64,000 nt of DNA from Sodiomyces alkalinus F11 (taxonomy: Eukaryota; Ascomycota; Sordariomycetes; Glomerellales; Plectosphaerellaceae): the NCBI RefSeq assembly GCF_003711515.1, contig NW_021167080.1, positions 6,423,464 through 6,487,463 of the forward strand, in the 5' to 3' direction. Shown here in pieces: positions 10,800-22,079 of the stretch. The notes under the pieces are model-generated. The model searched no databases and was not told the origin of the DNA. It was given only the letters and a program-made list of their open reading frames with translations. The translations under genes and the position numbers were made by a program. How positions within the stretch are numbered: position 1 is the first letter of the stretch; each line of letters starts with the position of its first letter.

Positions 10800-13700
10800 T
10801 ACCGGAATAATATTAAGATTTGGCTAATATATTTAACGTTAAGAACGCCGGACGGCTACCGACGCACTAGTAGTAGGACCACGCTATTAAGGTTAAGGAG
10901 GGGAAAAAGCCTCCTTACGGTCCTATTTATCCCCTCGCCGTCTAGGAGCTTAAGGTACTACGTTAGTATCTACAGGATACTATTATAAAAGGGTGGATTA
11001 GACTATCTACTAGTCCGGCCGGCGCCCCTATCCTATTTGTCCCTAAGAAAGGTGGTAAGCTACATCTCTATATTAATTATAGAGGGCTGAATAAGGTGAC
11101 CGTTAAGGACCGTACCCCCCTGCCCCTTATCTACGAAATCCTAGATCGGCTATTATCGGCGTAGTACTATACTAAGCTGGATCTTAAAGACGTATACTAC
11201 CGATTACGGATTCGGGAGGGCGATTAAGTGGAAAACGGCGTTCCGGATAAAATACGGTCACTACGAGTATCTCGTAATACCGTTTGGTCTTATAAACGCC
11301 CCCGCGAGCTTCTAACACTATATTAACCAAGCGTTATCCGGCCTTATCAATACTATCTATATAGTATACCTTGATAATATTCTTATCTATAGTAAGGACT
11401 TAGTCATCTACCGCGTACATGTCCACGAGGTCCTTACTAGGCTTAGGCAGTGGTCCCTGTATACTAACCCCAATAAGTATGAATTTAAGACTAGAGACAT
11501 GGAATTTCTCGGTTTTATCTACAGGCTAAATAGGAAGATACAGGTCTTCCTAGGCTTTACGAGTTTTTATAGGCGTTTTATTAAAAACTACTCTAAAGTG
11601 GCCGCCCCTCTGACAGACTATCTTAAAGGGGGCTATACTAGAGGCTATATAGGGGGCCCTACTAGGGAGTATATTAGGATCCTTATACTTTCCCCGCAGG
11701 CCTAGACCGCGTTCGAGGAAATAAAGCTATTATTCTAGAAGGCACTGGTCTTACAGTATTTTAACCCCGCTCTACCTATACGTATCGAACCCGACGCGTC
11801 TGCTTTTACTATTAGCGCCGTTATTAGTTAACTCGAGGATAGCTTATAGCACCCTATAGCATTTATATCCCGTAAACTCCGCGGCGCCGAGCTTAATTAT
11901 AGTATACCCGATTCTAAGCTTATAGCCATTATTAAGTCTTTTCGGACGTAGCGCTACTACGTGGCTTATAGTTAAAGCCCTATAGTAATCCTGATAGACT
12001 ATTTGAGCTACCGTCACCTATTGGATAAGCCGAAGCTTAAGGGGCAGCACACACGGTAGCTTACGGAGCTCGCCCCGTTGAATTTTAAGATTTAGTACCG
12101 CCCGGTGATATCAAACCCCGCGGATAGGCTATTAAGAAAGCCCTAATATACGCCCTATAAGCGCGCCCTGGTTACTAACCGGGCTAAGGCAGTAGAGTGT
12201 TTTTCGAAGCGTTTTATTATAGGGTATATCGGGGACTAGTATAGTTCCTGTAATACCCCCGGTTCTAATATTCCCGCTATTAACTCCCCCTTACCGAAGG
12301 TGGTTAAGATATAAGCGGATAATCCTTCTTTTATCTTAGAGTCCTTCTTAAAGCGTTCTATTTTAGGCCGTACCGGGAACTAGCGTGGTTCCCGTAATAG
12401 CCCCGGTTATAATTTTCCCGCTCCTCCTATCTTACCGAAGGTAGTTAAGACGTAAGCGGATAACCTTGTTTCAGAGCCCGCTCCTCCTATCTTAGTGGTT
12501 AAGACGTAAGCGGATAATCTTTTTCTAGAGTCCTTTTCGAAGCGTTTTTGCTTTAGGCCTATATAGGACCTAGCAGGGTACCCGCGCTACTCCCGCTCCT
12601 CCTATCTTACCGAAAAAGGTAGTTAAGATATAAGCGGATAATCTTTTTTTATAATCTATATCGAGGTATTTTATTTTAGGCTTTATCGGGGACTAGCGTG
12701 GTTCCACCACTACCCCTAAATCTAACCCTGTTTTTCCCGCTCTTAATTCCCCTACCTTACTAGAAGAGGTAGTAGAGGCGTAAGCGGATAACCCTTTTTG
12801 CACTAGATAGCGTAAGGCCCACGGTGACGATACCACGTACCGATATTAGTCTAGGAGTAGTAGTATCCTTTATTTTAAGAATCGCGTTTTTATGCTAGAC
12901 TACTCTGGCCTCCGATAAAAGGTCCTATAGTGTTTCTATAATAGACCTAGCGTACGGTATTATAGGGCTATAAGAACTATTAAAAGAATTTCGGATTTTT
13001 ACTTCTAGGACTATCTCCCCTAGAATATACGTTAATTTATACCCACCTACGTCATATATTAACGTACTAAGCCGCGGCACTATAAGCTATATAACGAGCT
13101 AGCGAGTCTTTTAATGTCTTAGCGCCCCTTTATAAAGATATCTATTAACTATATTATAGGCCTATTACTGGTTTATAGCGCGACTATAGATAGGAAATAG
13201 GATACTATCCATATAGTGGTATACCGCCTAACGAAGTACTCGATTTATATCCCCTCGAGTAGTAGCCTAATAGCAGAAGGACTTACTAAGTCCCTATAGC
13301 ACTACGTTTTCCGTACCTTCGGCCTACCTAACGGTATCGTATTAGACTAAGGCTTATTATTTATAAGCCGTTTTTAGGTAATATTATATCGATATTTAGG
13401 TATAGTTAGGCGCCTATTTATAGCGTGGCACCCGTAGACGGATAGATAGACAGAGCGATAGAATTAGAACCTCGAGCACTACCTCCGCGTATTCTATTCG
13501 TAGGAATAGGATAACTAGGTTAACCGACTACCGTTAGCAGAGTTTATATATAATACGGTGTAGTACTCCGCGATACGCTATACCCCGTCCGATATATTAA
13601 TAGGCTATAACCCTTAAGGCCCTAATAAAGTATAGCTCCCGAGGGCAGGTAAGGTCCGCGCCGCCGAAGCTAAGACTCGGGCGGAATACCTTATAGCCTA

Positions 13701-14208
13701 GCGCTAATCTATTTCGGACCTTATTAAGAGAGCCCAGGCTTCCTACGAACGGTACTATAATAACGGCCGGGCCTAGCGTTCCTTTAATGTAAATAAGTAT
13801 ATCTTACTATCCACGAAGAATATCCGATAGAAAAGGGTCTCTAAAAAGCTTAGCGATAAGTTTATCAGGCCGTATAAGGTGATTAAGATTATCAGTATAT
13901 ATAGCCTGGCCTACCAATTAGAACTACTAAAGGGTATAAGGATTTATAACGTCTTCCCGGTATCCCTGCTAGAATTATAGAGGTCCCGCGATAGGTTATA
14001 GCCGGAGCCACGCATGGTCGACGTCGAACTAGATTCGGATAAGTATAAAGTCGAAGTTCTTCTAGACTATCGAGATTAGGGTAAACGGCGCTAGTACCTA
14101 ATTAAATAGGCCGGCTATAACGACGAAGAAAATACCTAGGAGCCGAAGCGGAACGTCCCCGATAAACTCGTCGACGCCTACTTTAAGGCAAGACTATCAG
14201 GGAACTAG
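10800..14208 (+). pseudogene. Chromovirus-1 pol: RT, RNase H, integrase, chromodomain
   Basis: Domains in order: the pre-RT segment KVKEGKKPPYGPIYPL (about 10890); RT with [32 protein letters not shown] and [13 protein letters not shown] (11000-11230); then a frame change into [18 protein letters not shown] and YLDN (YLDD expected, about 11365-11380). RNase H follows at 11700-12180 with SRKLRGAELNYSIPDSK. After a repeat-bearing spacer, integrase lies at about 12800-13960 (LPNGIV, YLGIVRRL, TERIELE). A chromodomain with AGYNDEENT and EPKRNVPDKL lies at 14085-14205, ending in a natural-looking stop. The chromodomain identifies a chromovirus; in the family it targets integration to marked chromatin. 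The gene is dead, with dozens of RIP stops. Confidence 0.92.
12205..12800 (+). repeat. Imperfect tandem repeats inside chromovirus pol spacer
   Basis: The motif TAAGCGGATAA recurs five times (near 12312, 12452, 12507, 12630 and 12781). It is accompanied by GGGGACTAG/GGGAACTAG blocks (near 12231, 12375, 12690) and CCCGCTCCTCCTATCTTA blocks. Unit spacing is irregular, roughly 55-150 bp. The array lies between RNase H and integrase. Confidence 0.85.
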
Positions 14209-14209
14209 A

Positions 14210-16919
14210 CGGGTTTACACACTATTCCTATAGGAGACCTTATAGACACGATATAGGGCGTTACTCTATCCTCCCTCCTCCTTATGGATAATAAGACTTA
14301 CTAGGAATATAATAGGTTCCTACACTATTCCCGCGGGGGACCTAATAAAGACACGGCGCACGTATTGGCTATATTAACCTAGTAAAACCCTTTAGTAGGT
14401 CGTGGAGATAAATTCTTAGTCAGGGACCCCCCCTTAATCTAGAAGGGGACTATATAGGCGTTACCGCCTCGGTTACTGTATTTCTCCCTATTTAAGCGTT
14501 TTAGTCTCTTCTTAAACGCGACGACCTAACCCCGTTCCTATTCTTCTAGCATAATAGCTTATCGCCTCGAGCTTTACTTTCCCCCCCGATTAACCGTTAT
14601 AATAGAGACACGATTATATTATAATAGAAGTATAGTTAGGACCGTTAGAGTTACGATAGTAATACCCTAAAGCTAGTTAAAAAAAAAAAAGGAAAAACCT
14701 AACCCGAAGGCTGGTAAAAAACCTAAAAAAAAAAACGTATTCCTCTATATATACTATCACGGCCCATTCAGGGCATCCTTAAACCCGACTAACTTATTAT
14801 CTAAAGGGGTAGGCTTATACCTAATCGCCTTATGTTCCTCTATATATACCTGGCTTTACCCCGCGGTAGCAGCTATTACCCCCTTTTGCTTACCACCCGC
14901 GGATAGCGTTAAAGGATAAAAAGATAGCGGCGTCTTCGCCTACTACTTTTTTTTCTTCTTCCCTAATAAAAGAGTTAAGGGCGTTAAAGCCTTTTTCCCC
15001 TTACCCTTCTTCACTAATAAGGTCGGCACTATATCGTTATCGTCGGGCACTTTATAAGGATCCGGGGGACCCTAAGGACTTTACGGCATAAAGCCTTAAG
15101 GTTACGCAGGGCCACTATCACTAAATATATTATTACCTATAAAGCTAACCCCCGCGGGAGCTAAGGTAGGCCCTAAGGGTATAGGCAGGTCTCCCTAAGC
15201 CTAGGTTAGGTTAAGAGCGGCTATCTACTCGAAAGTAATAGCCGTCCGCTCCTAGGCCGCGAGGTCGCGCTTATATAATATAAGGCGTCATTATTTAATA
15301 TTAAGGCGTTTCTGCTTAATAGCTAGACACTACTATTATAACCCGACGAATTACTTAAGGAGCGACTCTATACTATTAAGCCTCTTATAGATATCTTCCG
15401 CCGTTTTTTAGCGGGCGTCGGTATTAGCTTAACGCCGAGTAGCTATAGCTTCCTTAGTAGACGACCGGTTAACCTTTAGCGTTACTTAACCTAGAGCCTC
15501 TCTAAGGATAACCTAGTATTAAACTACTATAGCCTAGTACTATATAGGATTAGTAAGAGGTTATAGTTAAAGAGGGTATAACACTTATACGACGACTCTT
15601 ATTTAGGCCACCTTTCTCGATAGCGATAATTAAAACCTTTTATAGCTACTTAGTAGCGTTCTTACCGGCGATAGGAAGCTATTATACGTATTAGATTAAC
15701 GGGGACTACGGGGTAGTCTATAAAGGAGGGGGCTATAAGGATAACAATAAAGATATATAACTTACTACGCGGTATTTAAGGCTATTATACTTAGAGTAAT
15801 AGTAGTACTTATTTATACGCTAACCGTTATCGGCGTATCGGCACGTCTCGGCCTTAATAGTATACGTCTTTTTCTTAAAGTTAATCGTTACTAACTTACC
15901 TGTATAACGTATATAGGGGGCCCTTAGATCCCCGCCTATACCGATATCTACTACCTTCTAGCGGGGAGCGACTAACGGTATTGTAGTCGACGATAATATA
16001 GCCGTAGTAGAAGTAGGAGGCTTTAGTATAGCCGGAGCGATAACCTACGATAAGGTAGGCTATATAGCCGATTACGGGGCAGACTACCTAATAGACTACG
16101 AGGATAACGCTATAACCACGATCTTAATCCTCTTAGAGGATCGCGTTATACTTATAGGAGTAGCGGCACGCTTATTACTATCCCCCTAGGAAGGTATAGT
16201 GATTATATTAGACGCGTGGTTAGCTAGTATTATAGACTAAAAACGTATGGGAGCATTTATAGGACGGAGGATTAACTAATTAATTAATTAATTAATCAAG
16301 ACTATAAATCGTTAGTACTCGATATTTTAGATTAGGCAGGACTTACCGAAAAAGGGTAATACGATCGAAAATTAAGTATAGAAGAGAAAGAAAAGAATAG
16401 GAAGAGGAATAATAGCAGGATTACGAGATATCCCCCTAATACTAGTTATATAGGCACTTATTTTTAGTATAAAGAAGGAAGCTACAAAGTCTATAGAAGG
16501 AGTAACGACGGGCCTTACGTAATACTATAAGAGGGAGTCTTTATAGCTAGATTGAAGGGATATCCTAGGTGGATAAAGGGACGAATTCGAAGGCCCGGGA
16601 AGGAACCTATCTAGAGCCTATTAGAGTCCCGGATAGGATATTAGCTTTTCTTTAGTCTCGGGTTAAGGATAGAGTAGCCTTTATTAGTAGATTTAGTTAA
16701 TAGATTAAAGGGAGAGAGTATACCCCCGGGTTAGAGCTATGGCTAAGAAGGCTCCGTGTAGGAACCCGTCGGGGGCCTATTAGGGTCCTATCGTAGAAGG
16801 CTCTGGTTCGGGGTATCGGGGTTTAGGGGACGGACTCGGAGACTAGGTTTTCGGAGGAACCGAGAGGCCGGCACGGATTAGGCGCTCCTAAGGATAGGAG
16901 TATCCGGGGGAGGTCGCTA
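14210..16919. other. Extra 3' region of Chromovirus-1
   Basis: About 2.7 kb separates the chromodomain stop from the 3' LTR, far more than a polypurine tract needs. It begins with a 53-bp segment (14367-14419) related to pol DNA at 10721-10775, has A-rich runs at 14675-14740, and contains a long minus-strand coding-like stretch (14650-16250, listed separately). From 16250 to 16919 I see no coding signal; it ends close to the 3' LTR without a clear polypurine tract. Confidence 0.75.
14650..16250 (-). pseudogene. Unrecognised antisense coding remnant within Chromovirus-1
   Basis: On the minus strand one frame stays coherent for most of this interval. Its stops are mainly TAG/TAA of the kind RIP creates, and the residues between them are protein-like. 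Visible segments include KVVDIGIGGDLRAPYIRYTG and KLVTINFKKKTYTIKAET near 15850-15970, NKYYYYSKYNSLKYRVVSYI near 15760-15820, and a Lys-rich end with KKGKGKKALTPLTLLLGKKK near 14945-15035. I do not recognise a family. It could be an accessory gene carried by the element, a captured host gene, or a remnant of another insertion. It runs opposite to gag-pol. Confidence 0.5.
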
Positions 16920-17271
16920 TATTAGGTGCCTATAGTAGTAGTTATACTAGGTCCCTAGTATAAACCCACAGGGATCTAGGTATACCTAGTCTAAGACCCC
17001 TTAAGGTATAAATAAAGTAAGTTATTATATAGTAAATAGAATAATCCCTCGAAGTAAATAAGGCAGCCCTCGAGGAAGTAAATAAATAGTCCTCGAGGAG
17101 TAAAGCGTAGCCTTAAGAAGCGAGGGAGCCTCCTCTTAGAAGAGGGAGGCCAGCGATTAATCTAATTCTTTGGCTATACCCACGTTCTGACTCTATTATA
17201 ATCCTATCGTGATCATAACTGGTTCCTTACTTGACCCTACCTTTTCACTCTTTGCGACTACCTATTTGACA
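16920..17271 (+). repeat. Chromovirus-1 3' LTR (352 bp)
   Basis: Second copy of the 352-bp LTR, ending TTGACA at 17271, followed by TSD GCATA. It retains somewhat more CA/TG near its 3' end than the 5' copy. Confidence 0.93.
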
Positions 17272-17276
17272 GCATA

Positions 17277-20200
17277 CCGCTAAATTCCTCTTACTATAGT
17301 AGTAGCGATACTCTTAAACCGAAAAGGGCTTTCCGTAGTAGTAGTACCTTACCTAGTACTTTGTAGCCTTATAGTATCTTTATAAACACTTCCTCTTTAA
17401 GGCTAGCATTGACGAATACGTTAATAGCGTCGAACTACCTTATTTCCAGGTTAAATTATGCGGCGATCGCTATTAGTATACGGAAGGACCGCGAGGCTAG
17501 TATAGCGGCGTAGTTATCTTTAGTCTCTAACTATTTTTATTAATGCCCTTACACTATAAGGCGTGCCTTATACTTAAGGAGGGTGCCCTCCTTATTAAAT
17601 TTATAAGTGTATACCTATCTATAGGCGAGGAGTTATTACTTATTAGCCTAATTACCGCCTACCTCCTACTGGTAGTCTATCTACCAGTAGCCCTTAAGGT
17701 ATTCCCCCTTAGCCTATAATTACCGCTCCCGTAATGGGTGGAAGCGTATATCGCGGTGGTAGTTTAGTAGAGGCGGGAGATCCTCGCGGGTTATATACGA
17801 TAACGGCTAGGAGGCGTTAGAGGGAGAGGGATTTATAACACTAATATCGCCGTTATTAATAGCTTACTTCCTCGCGCGTATAGGGTTATAAGTCCTTCTA
17901 GCGTTAAAGAACGCCTTCTAGGCGTTATCGTTCTATACCTTCTTAGTCGTGTAAAGGCTTACAATAGATAGGCGCGCGGGTAATAGGCGTGCGGCCGATA
18001 GGCGTACGGGCGATACGCACCCCTTAGGGGTATCCGCGGCTGCCTATTAGTAGTTATCGTCTCCTTCCACCTTAACGCCCCTAACCACCGCTAACGCTAT
18101 AAGAAATACGCGCGCAGAATCTTCCGGGGATATTAGAGGCGTAGGAAACGGCTTAAACCTCGTAGTAGTAAACCGTGGAGTATCTGTAGTAATAGTAGTG
18201 TCCTCTTCCGTAGTAATAGCGGTGCCGTTTCCCTAGCCCGTAATAATAACGGTATTATTACCTTTACCCGTAATAATAGCGGTAGTATAGTCTTCTCCTA
18301 TAGTAATAGCAGTGTCCTCTCCCGTAGTAATAGCGGTGGCGTTAGAGTTATAAGGTTCTAAATCTATAGCCTAGGTATTAGGCTATAGATTTAGAACCTC
18401 GTAATAAGTAGTAATATAGTCTATAATAATAGTAGTAGCCTCTCTTATGGTAATAGCGACGGCCTTACCTTTATCCGTAGTAATAACGGTGGCGTCGCCT
18501 TTACCCGTAATAATAACGGTAGCGTTAGAGTCTTCCGACTTAAGATCTAATACGTTTACGGCTATACCCCTTAATAGTAGCCTATTCGTGGCCTTATTAG
18601 ATTAGGTGATACGGATAGATTATAGGCGTTCCCCGATTTCCTCGGCGGAAGCTATAGCTTATAGCGTTTTAATCCTACCGTTAAATATCTTATTTTCGTC
18701 AAAGACTACGTCTCTCGTGGTAATAATATCTATTAGGTATAGTAGCTAAATACAGAAGCTATTCGAGGATTAGTATCCGATATAATAACCAATTTATACC
18801 TTTAGTTCTAGCCTTTATAGGCGGTTCCTTTTAGCTTAGGTATCGCGCGTTTTTATAAAGGCTTTATAGCCGTAAGCTTATACGTGCGTAAGGTTAGATT
18901 AACGGCCGTGTAGGCCTTCGTATAGCGTTCGCTAGTCGTTAATATATCGTAGCGTTCTGTTATATAGATATTTAGCAGTCTTAAAGATTTTAGACTAGAT
19001 AGACGTGGGCAGATTGGCCCTAATCCTTATAGCCCTGGCCCTCTTTTTAATAATACCTTTAATCTATTCTATAACGCCGTTTTAATCCTATAAATATTAT
19101 ACCGACGGCTAGCCTTTTACTCCCTTAGTAGCGAGGAAAGTAACGACTTCTAGGTGCTAAAATATCTTAGAATCGGCCCGTAGAATATATAGCTTAACGT
19201 TAAATTAGGTCCTAAGTAGGGTAAAAACGTCTCTTAACGTATAAAAAATAGAACCTTAGTCTCTTTTCTATAGGTAATAATCCTACGTATAACCTATATA
19301 TATATCTATAACGAATATAATAGACTTATATAGGCCGCCCGCTAACGACTCCGCCTCTTCAAGATCGTCAAAATTAATAGCCAGGGCCTCTCCGGGCTTT
19401 AACAGATAAAGGGATAGTATCCACCGGATCTACGTAGGCACTTACAATTACCTATACGCATTATAGTCGGCGGTACGCGGTCCGTTTATTCTTACCCCCT
19501 AAGTGGCGTTAACGATCCTTATAAGGGTATTAGTGCCGTAATAGCCGAGGCGTTTATACTACCGCTACGCTATAGTCTTCTACGGTTATCGCGGTTATTA
19601 TGATCTTCTATACGGGTTATCGCGGGGGTACTTTACCGAGACCGCGAACGCGGTAGCGGCCGTGGCTTCCGCGCGCTCGATTATATACTAGCTATAGATA
19701 TCTAGTAGCTTATAGATAGGCCGGTTATCGGCGGAGCTAATACTAGTATTACTTACGGTATTCTAGTAATAGCCTTATAGGCATAGCTAGTATTCCGAGA
19801 TAATATTAGTAATGAATTTCTTATAGTATACGATGTTATAAAGGCGTAATAGCCTTTTTATACCTGATAAGGATTATACACGTAGCTTAACGTCTCCGTA
19901 TCCAAGGATAAAAGCCTTATAAGTACCCACCTAAAAGGATAAAGATAAAGTATCCGTGGGTAGTCTAACGGTTATAAAATAGCCTCGATTATTAAAGATA
20001 TAGATTAACGATCCTAAGTCTAGGATTACGTAGTATAATAGCGCTCTAGCTTAGTCTATAAAAAGAGATACCCCCTATTCTTATTATAATCTTAATAGTG
20101 TTATCGTACGACGTCGCGCTACCCCTAGGTTAGGTAAGCGCCTAGTCTCTCCGTCACGGTAACGGATAGGTCTTTTAAAGCTATACTTATAGGCGGCGTA

Positions 20201-21807
20201 GTAACCCCCCGATTTTCTTATTACGGTATAATAGTTATAATAGGCGTAATATTATAGAGTTAATCTTCTTAGACTTCCTCTATCATATTAGCGGTGATAG
20301 CCCCTAAGGCTTCCCGCCTCTTCTATATCACGGTATCCACGCGGCTTTTAAAACTATAATTACGTATCTTCTTTTCTATACCCTTTATAATATCTTCGCG
20401 GCTACGCTAGGTATAAGGGCGTATATCCGGCCTTATATACTAATAGGCGGCGGTAGTATAAGGGTTCTTATATATCTTATAAGGCCTCCTTATTATAGGA
20501 GGGATGGCCTTTATGGATATATTACTATGAGGACGCTTCTTTTTAATTCTTATTATTAGTAGTATCCTTAGTATCAGGGAGGTTCCTAAGGGTATTAAAA
20601 GTGCCTCTCCTAACTCTAGGCTTTATAGCGGTGAATTATAGGCTCTTTATATTACTAAGAACTGCCTATAAAGCCTTTACGAAGTCGTTAATCGTTAGCT
20701 TATTTTCCGTAATCTTATTATAGTTATTTACTAGGTAGTTATTACTTTATTCCTAGGTAATAGGTCTAATAGCTTTTGACGCGTCTTCTACCTAATAGTC
20801 CATGCTTAATAGCTCTAAAACGTCTATATATTTATAGTGTATTATCGCTATTTTCTAGCTTATAACCTACCCGTCTATATCCTTAGGTATAGCCTTTATA
20901 GGCGTGGTATATTATCGGTATAGGACTAGGGCTTCCTTACGGAGGTTTATAGGGGTTAGTCCTACGTGCGTGTATAGGAGGGTAATCTAAGCTTATAGGT
21001 TATTTACGTTATCGTCCTATGGTTATATAAAGAGGTTATATAATATAGTATAGATAGTCCTTTCGATATATAAGCATACCTTATTAAACTCCTTCTACTA
21101 CGCGTCGTAGTCTGATTTTTCCTCACGGTATACGCGGCGATCTTATAGATAACGCGTACGTCCCTTTTTAAAGAGGTCGTTAATAGATATAAGCGTCCTT
21201 ATCAGTGGTTCTTTTATTACGGCCGTAACCTTCCGGTAAACGGCCGTCTTCTTTTTACTAGCGGCCATGGCCGCTATAGTACCGGCTATAATAGCCGTGG
21301 CTATAGCGTCTATAGCATCTATAGCCTTATCGCCCTCTAGCGTAATAGTAGAAGACGGAGTAACCGTGACGGTAGAAGACGGGGTAGCTATAGCCTCCTC
21401 CGTATCGGGGTCTATGGTAAGGGCTTTATATTTACAGATATTAGGTAGTATAGGCTTAAGAAGCAGGTAGGTATCGGCCGCCTTATCGCTTAGCTTTAGA
21501 TTAAGATAGTTTTCTTAGTAGGAGGTAGATTTACCGCGCACGGCGTGCTCCTATATTACCTAATCCCTTTAGCTAATAAGGGTAATAGCGGCCGCCTTCT
21601 ATTCGGCGTTAGATATATTAGAAGATATCTTTATTTATTTATCGGTTAGTTAATTAATAGGTAGGTTAATTAATCTTTTAATTACTCTAATTAGGTTGAT
21701 AGTAGTTATTTAAAAGTGCTTATATAGACGTGATTATTGTTTTATAGTAGAATAGGGGTAGCCTTATTAATATCTATCGTTTAGGCGTTATAAACCAGGC
21801 TTATAAC
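17277..21807 (-). pseudogene. Copia-1 gag-pol 5' part: gag, integrase, start of RT
   Basis: Continuation of Copia-1 coding DNA on the minus strand. Near 17280-17440 it reads FDAINVFVN, EEVFIKIL and GKVLLLRKALFGLR, the copia RT block just upstream of the active site that lies beyond the nested element. Integrase is at about 18600-19560, with FNVKLYILRADS, GIIKKRARAIRIRANLPT and the C-terminal GYKAFIKTRDT. The gag part (about 20500-21750) is more diverged and no zinc knuckle is legible. In-frame TAG/TAA codons are abundant throughout. Confidence 0.85.
21795..21807 (-). promoter_or_regulatory. Copia-1 primer-binding site
   Basis: Directly next to the 5' LTR, the minus strand reads GTTATAAGCCTGG. 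Undoing one TG-to-TA change gives GTTATGAGCC, complementary to the anticodon arm (GGCTCATAAC) of initiator tRNA-Met. This implies half-tRNA priming as known for Drosophila copia and yeast Ty5. The same motif abuts the LTRs at 56090, 59426 and 60893. Confidence 0.75.
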
Positions 21808-22069
21808 TATCGTATATTAAAAGGCATTTAGATAATTAACTTAGTAGAGTAGAAATCTCGTATATATATATTATATCCAGTTATATCTAGGTAAGTCTCT
21901 TATACCCTTAATTTAGGTGGTGAAGACTCTATTATGGGTACTATATTATTTAGATCCTATCCGGTCTTTTCCGGTATCCGCCCCTATTATATCCGAAGCC
22001 CTTAGTTATGGCGTGGATCCCCCCTGGATCCCCTATGGACCACGTCGGGGTCCGTGTGCCCATGCGACA
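21808..22069 (-). repeat. Copia-1 5' LTR (262 bp)
   Basis: Second LTR copy. Its last roughly 60 bp (from about 22005, TGGATCCCCTATGGACCACG onward) keeps CA and TG, while the inner part is RIP-mutated. TSD AGTTT follows at 22070-22074. Confidence 0.92.
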
Positions 22070-22079
22070 AGTTTGGCCA

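Larger units (their letters stand above)
8310..17271 (+). mobile_element. Chromovirus-1: RIP-inactivated Ty3/gypsy element with chromodomain
   Basis: Two 352-bp LTRs (8310-8661, 16920-17271) flank gag, pol with a C-terminal chromodomain, and about 2.7 kb of extra 3' sequence. The LTR runs from TGTTAG (now TATTAG) to TTGACA. The TSD is GCATA on the right (17272-17276) and GTATA on the left (8305-8309); the mismatch is one CA-to-TA change, as RIP would make. The insertion lies inside the RT gene of Copia-1, so it is younger. At 8.96 kb it is longer than most fungal chromoviruses, because of the 3' region. Confidence 0.94.
6665..22069 (-). mobile_element. Copia-1: RIP-inactivated Ty1/copia LTR retrotransposon, split by a nested gypsy element
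   Basis: Two direct LTRs (6665-6923 and 21808-22069) are bounded by the 5-bp duplication AGTTT (6660-6664 and 22070-22074). The LTR ends are the inverted pair TGTCGCA/TGCGACA, seen as TATCGCA in the left copy. Coding sense is minus: gag, integrase, reverse transcriptase and RNase H run from high to low coordinates. A chromovirus occupies 8310-17271 plus its TSD. Without it the element is about 6.4 kb, normal for copia. All frames are closed by TAG/TAA from CpA-to-TpA changes. A third LTR copy of the same family starts at 60592. Confidence 0.93.
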
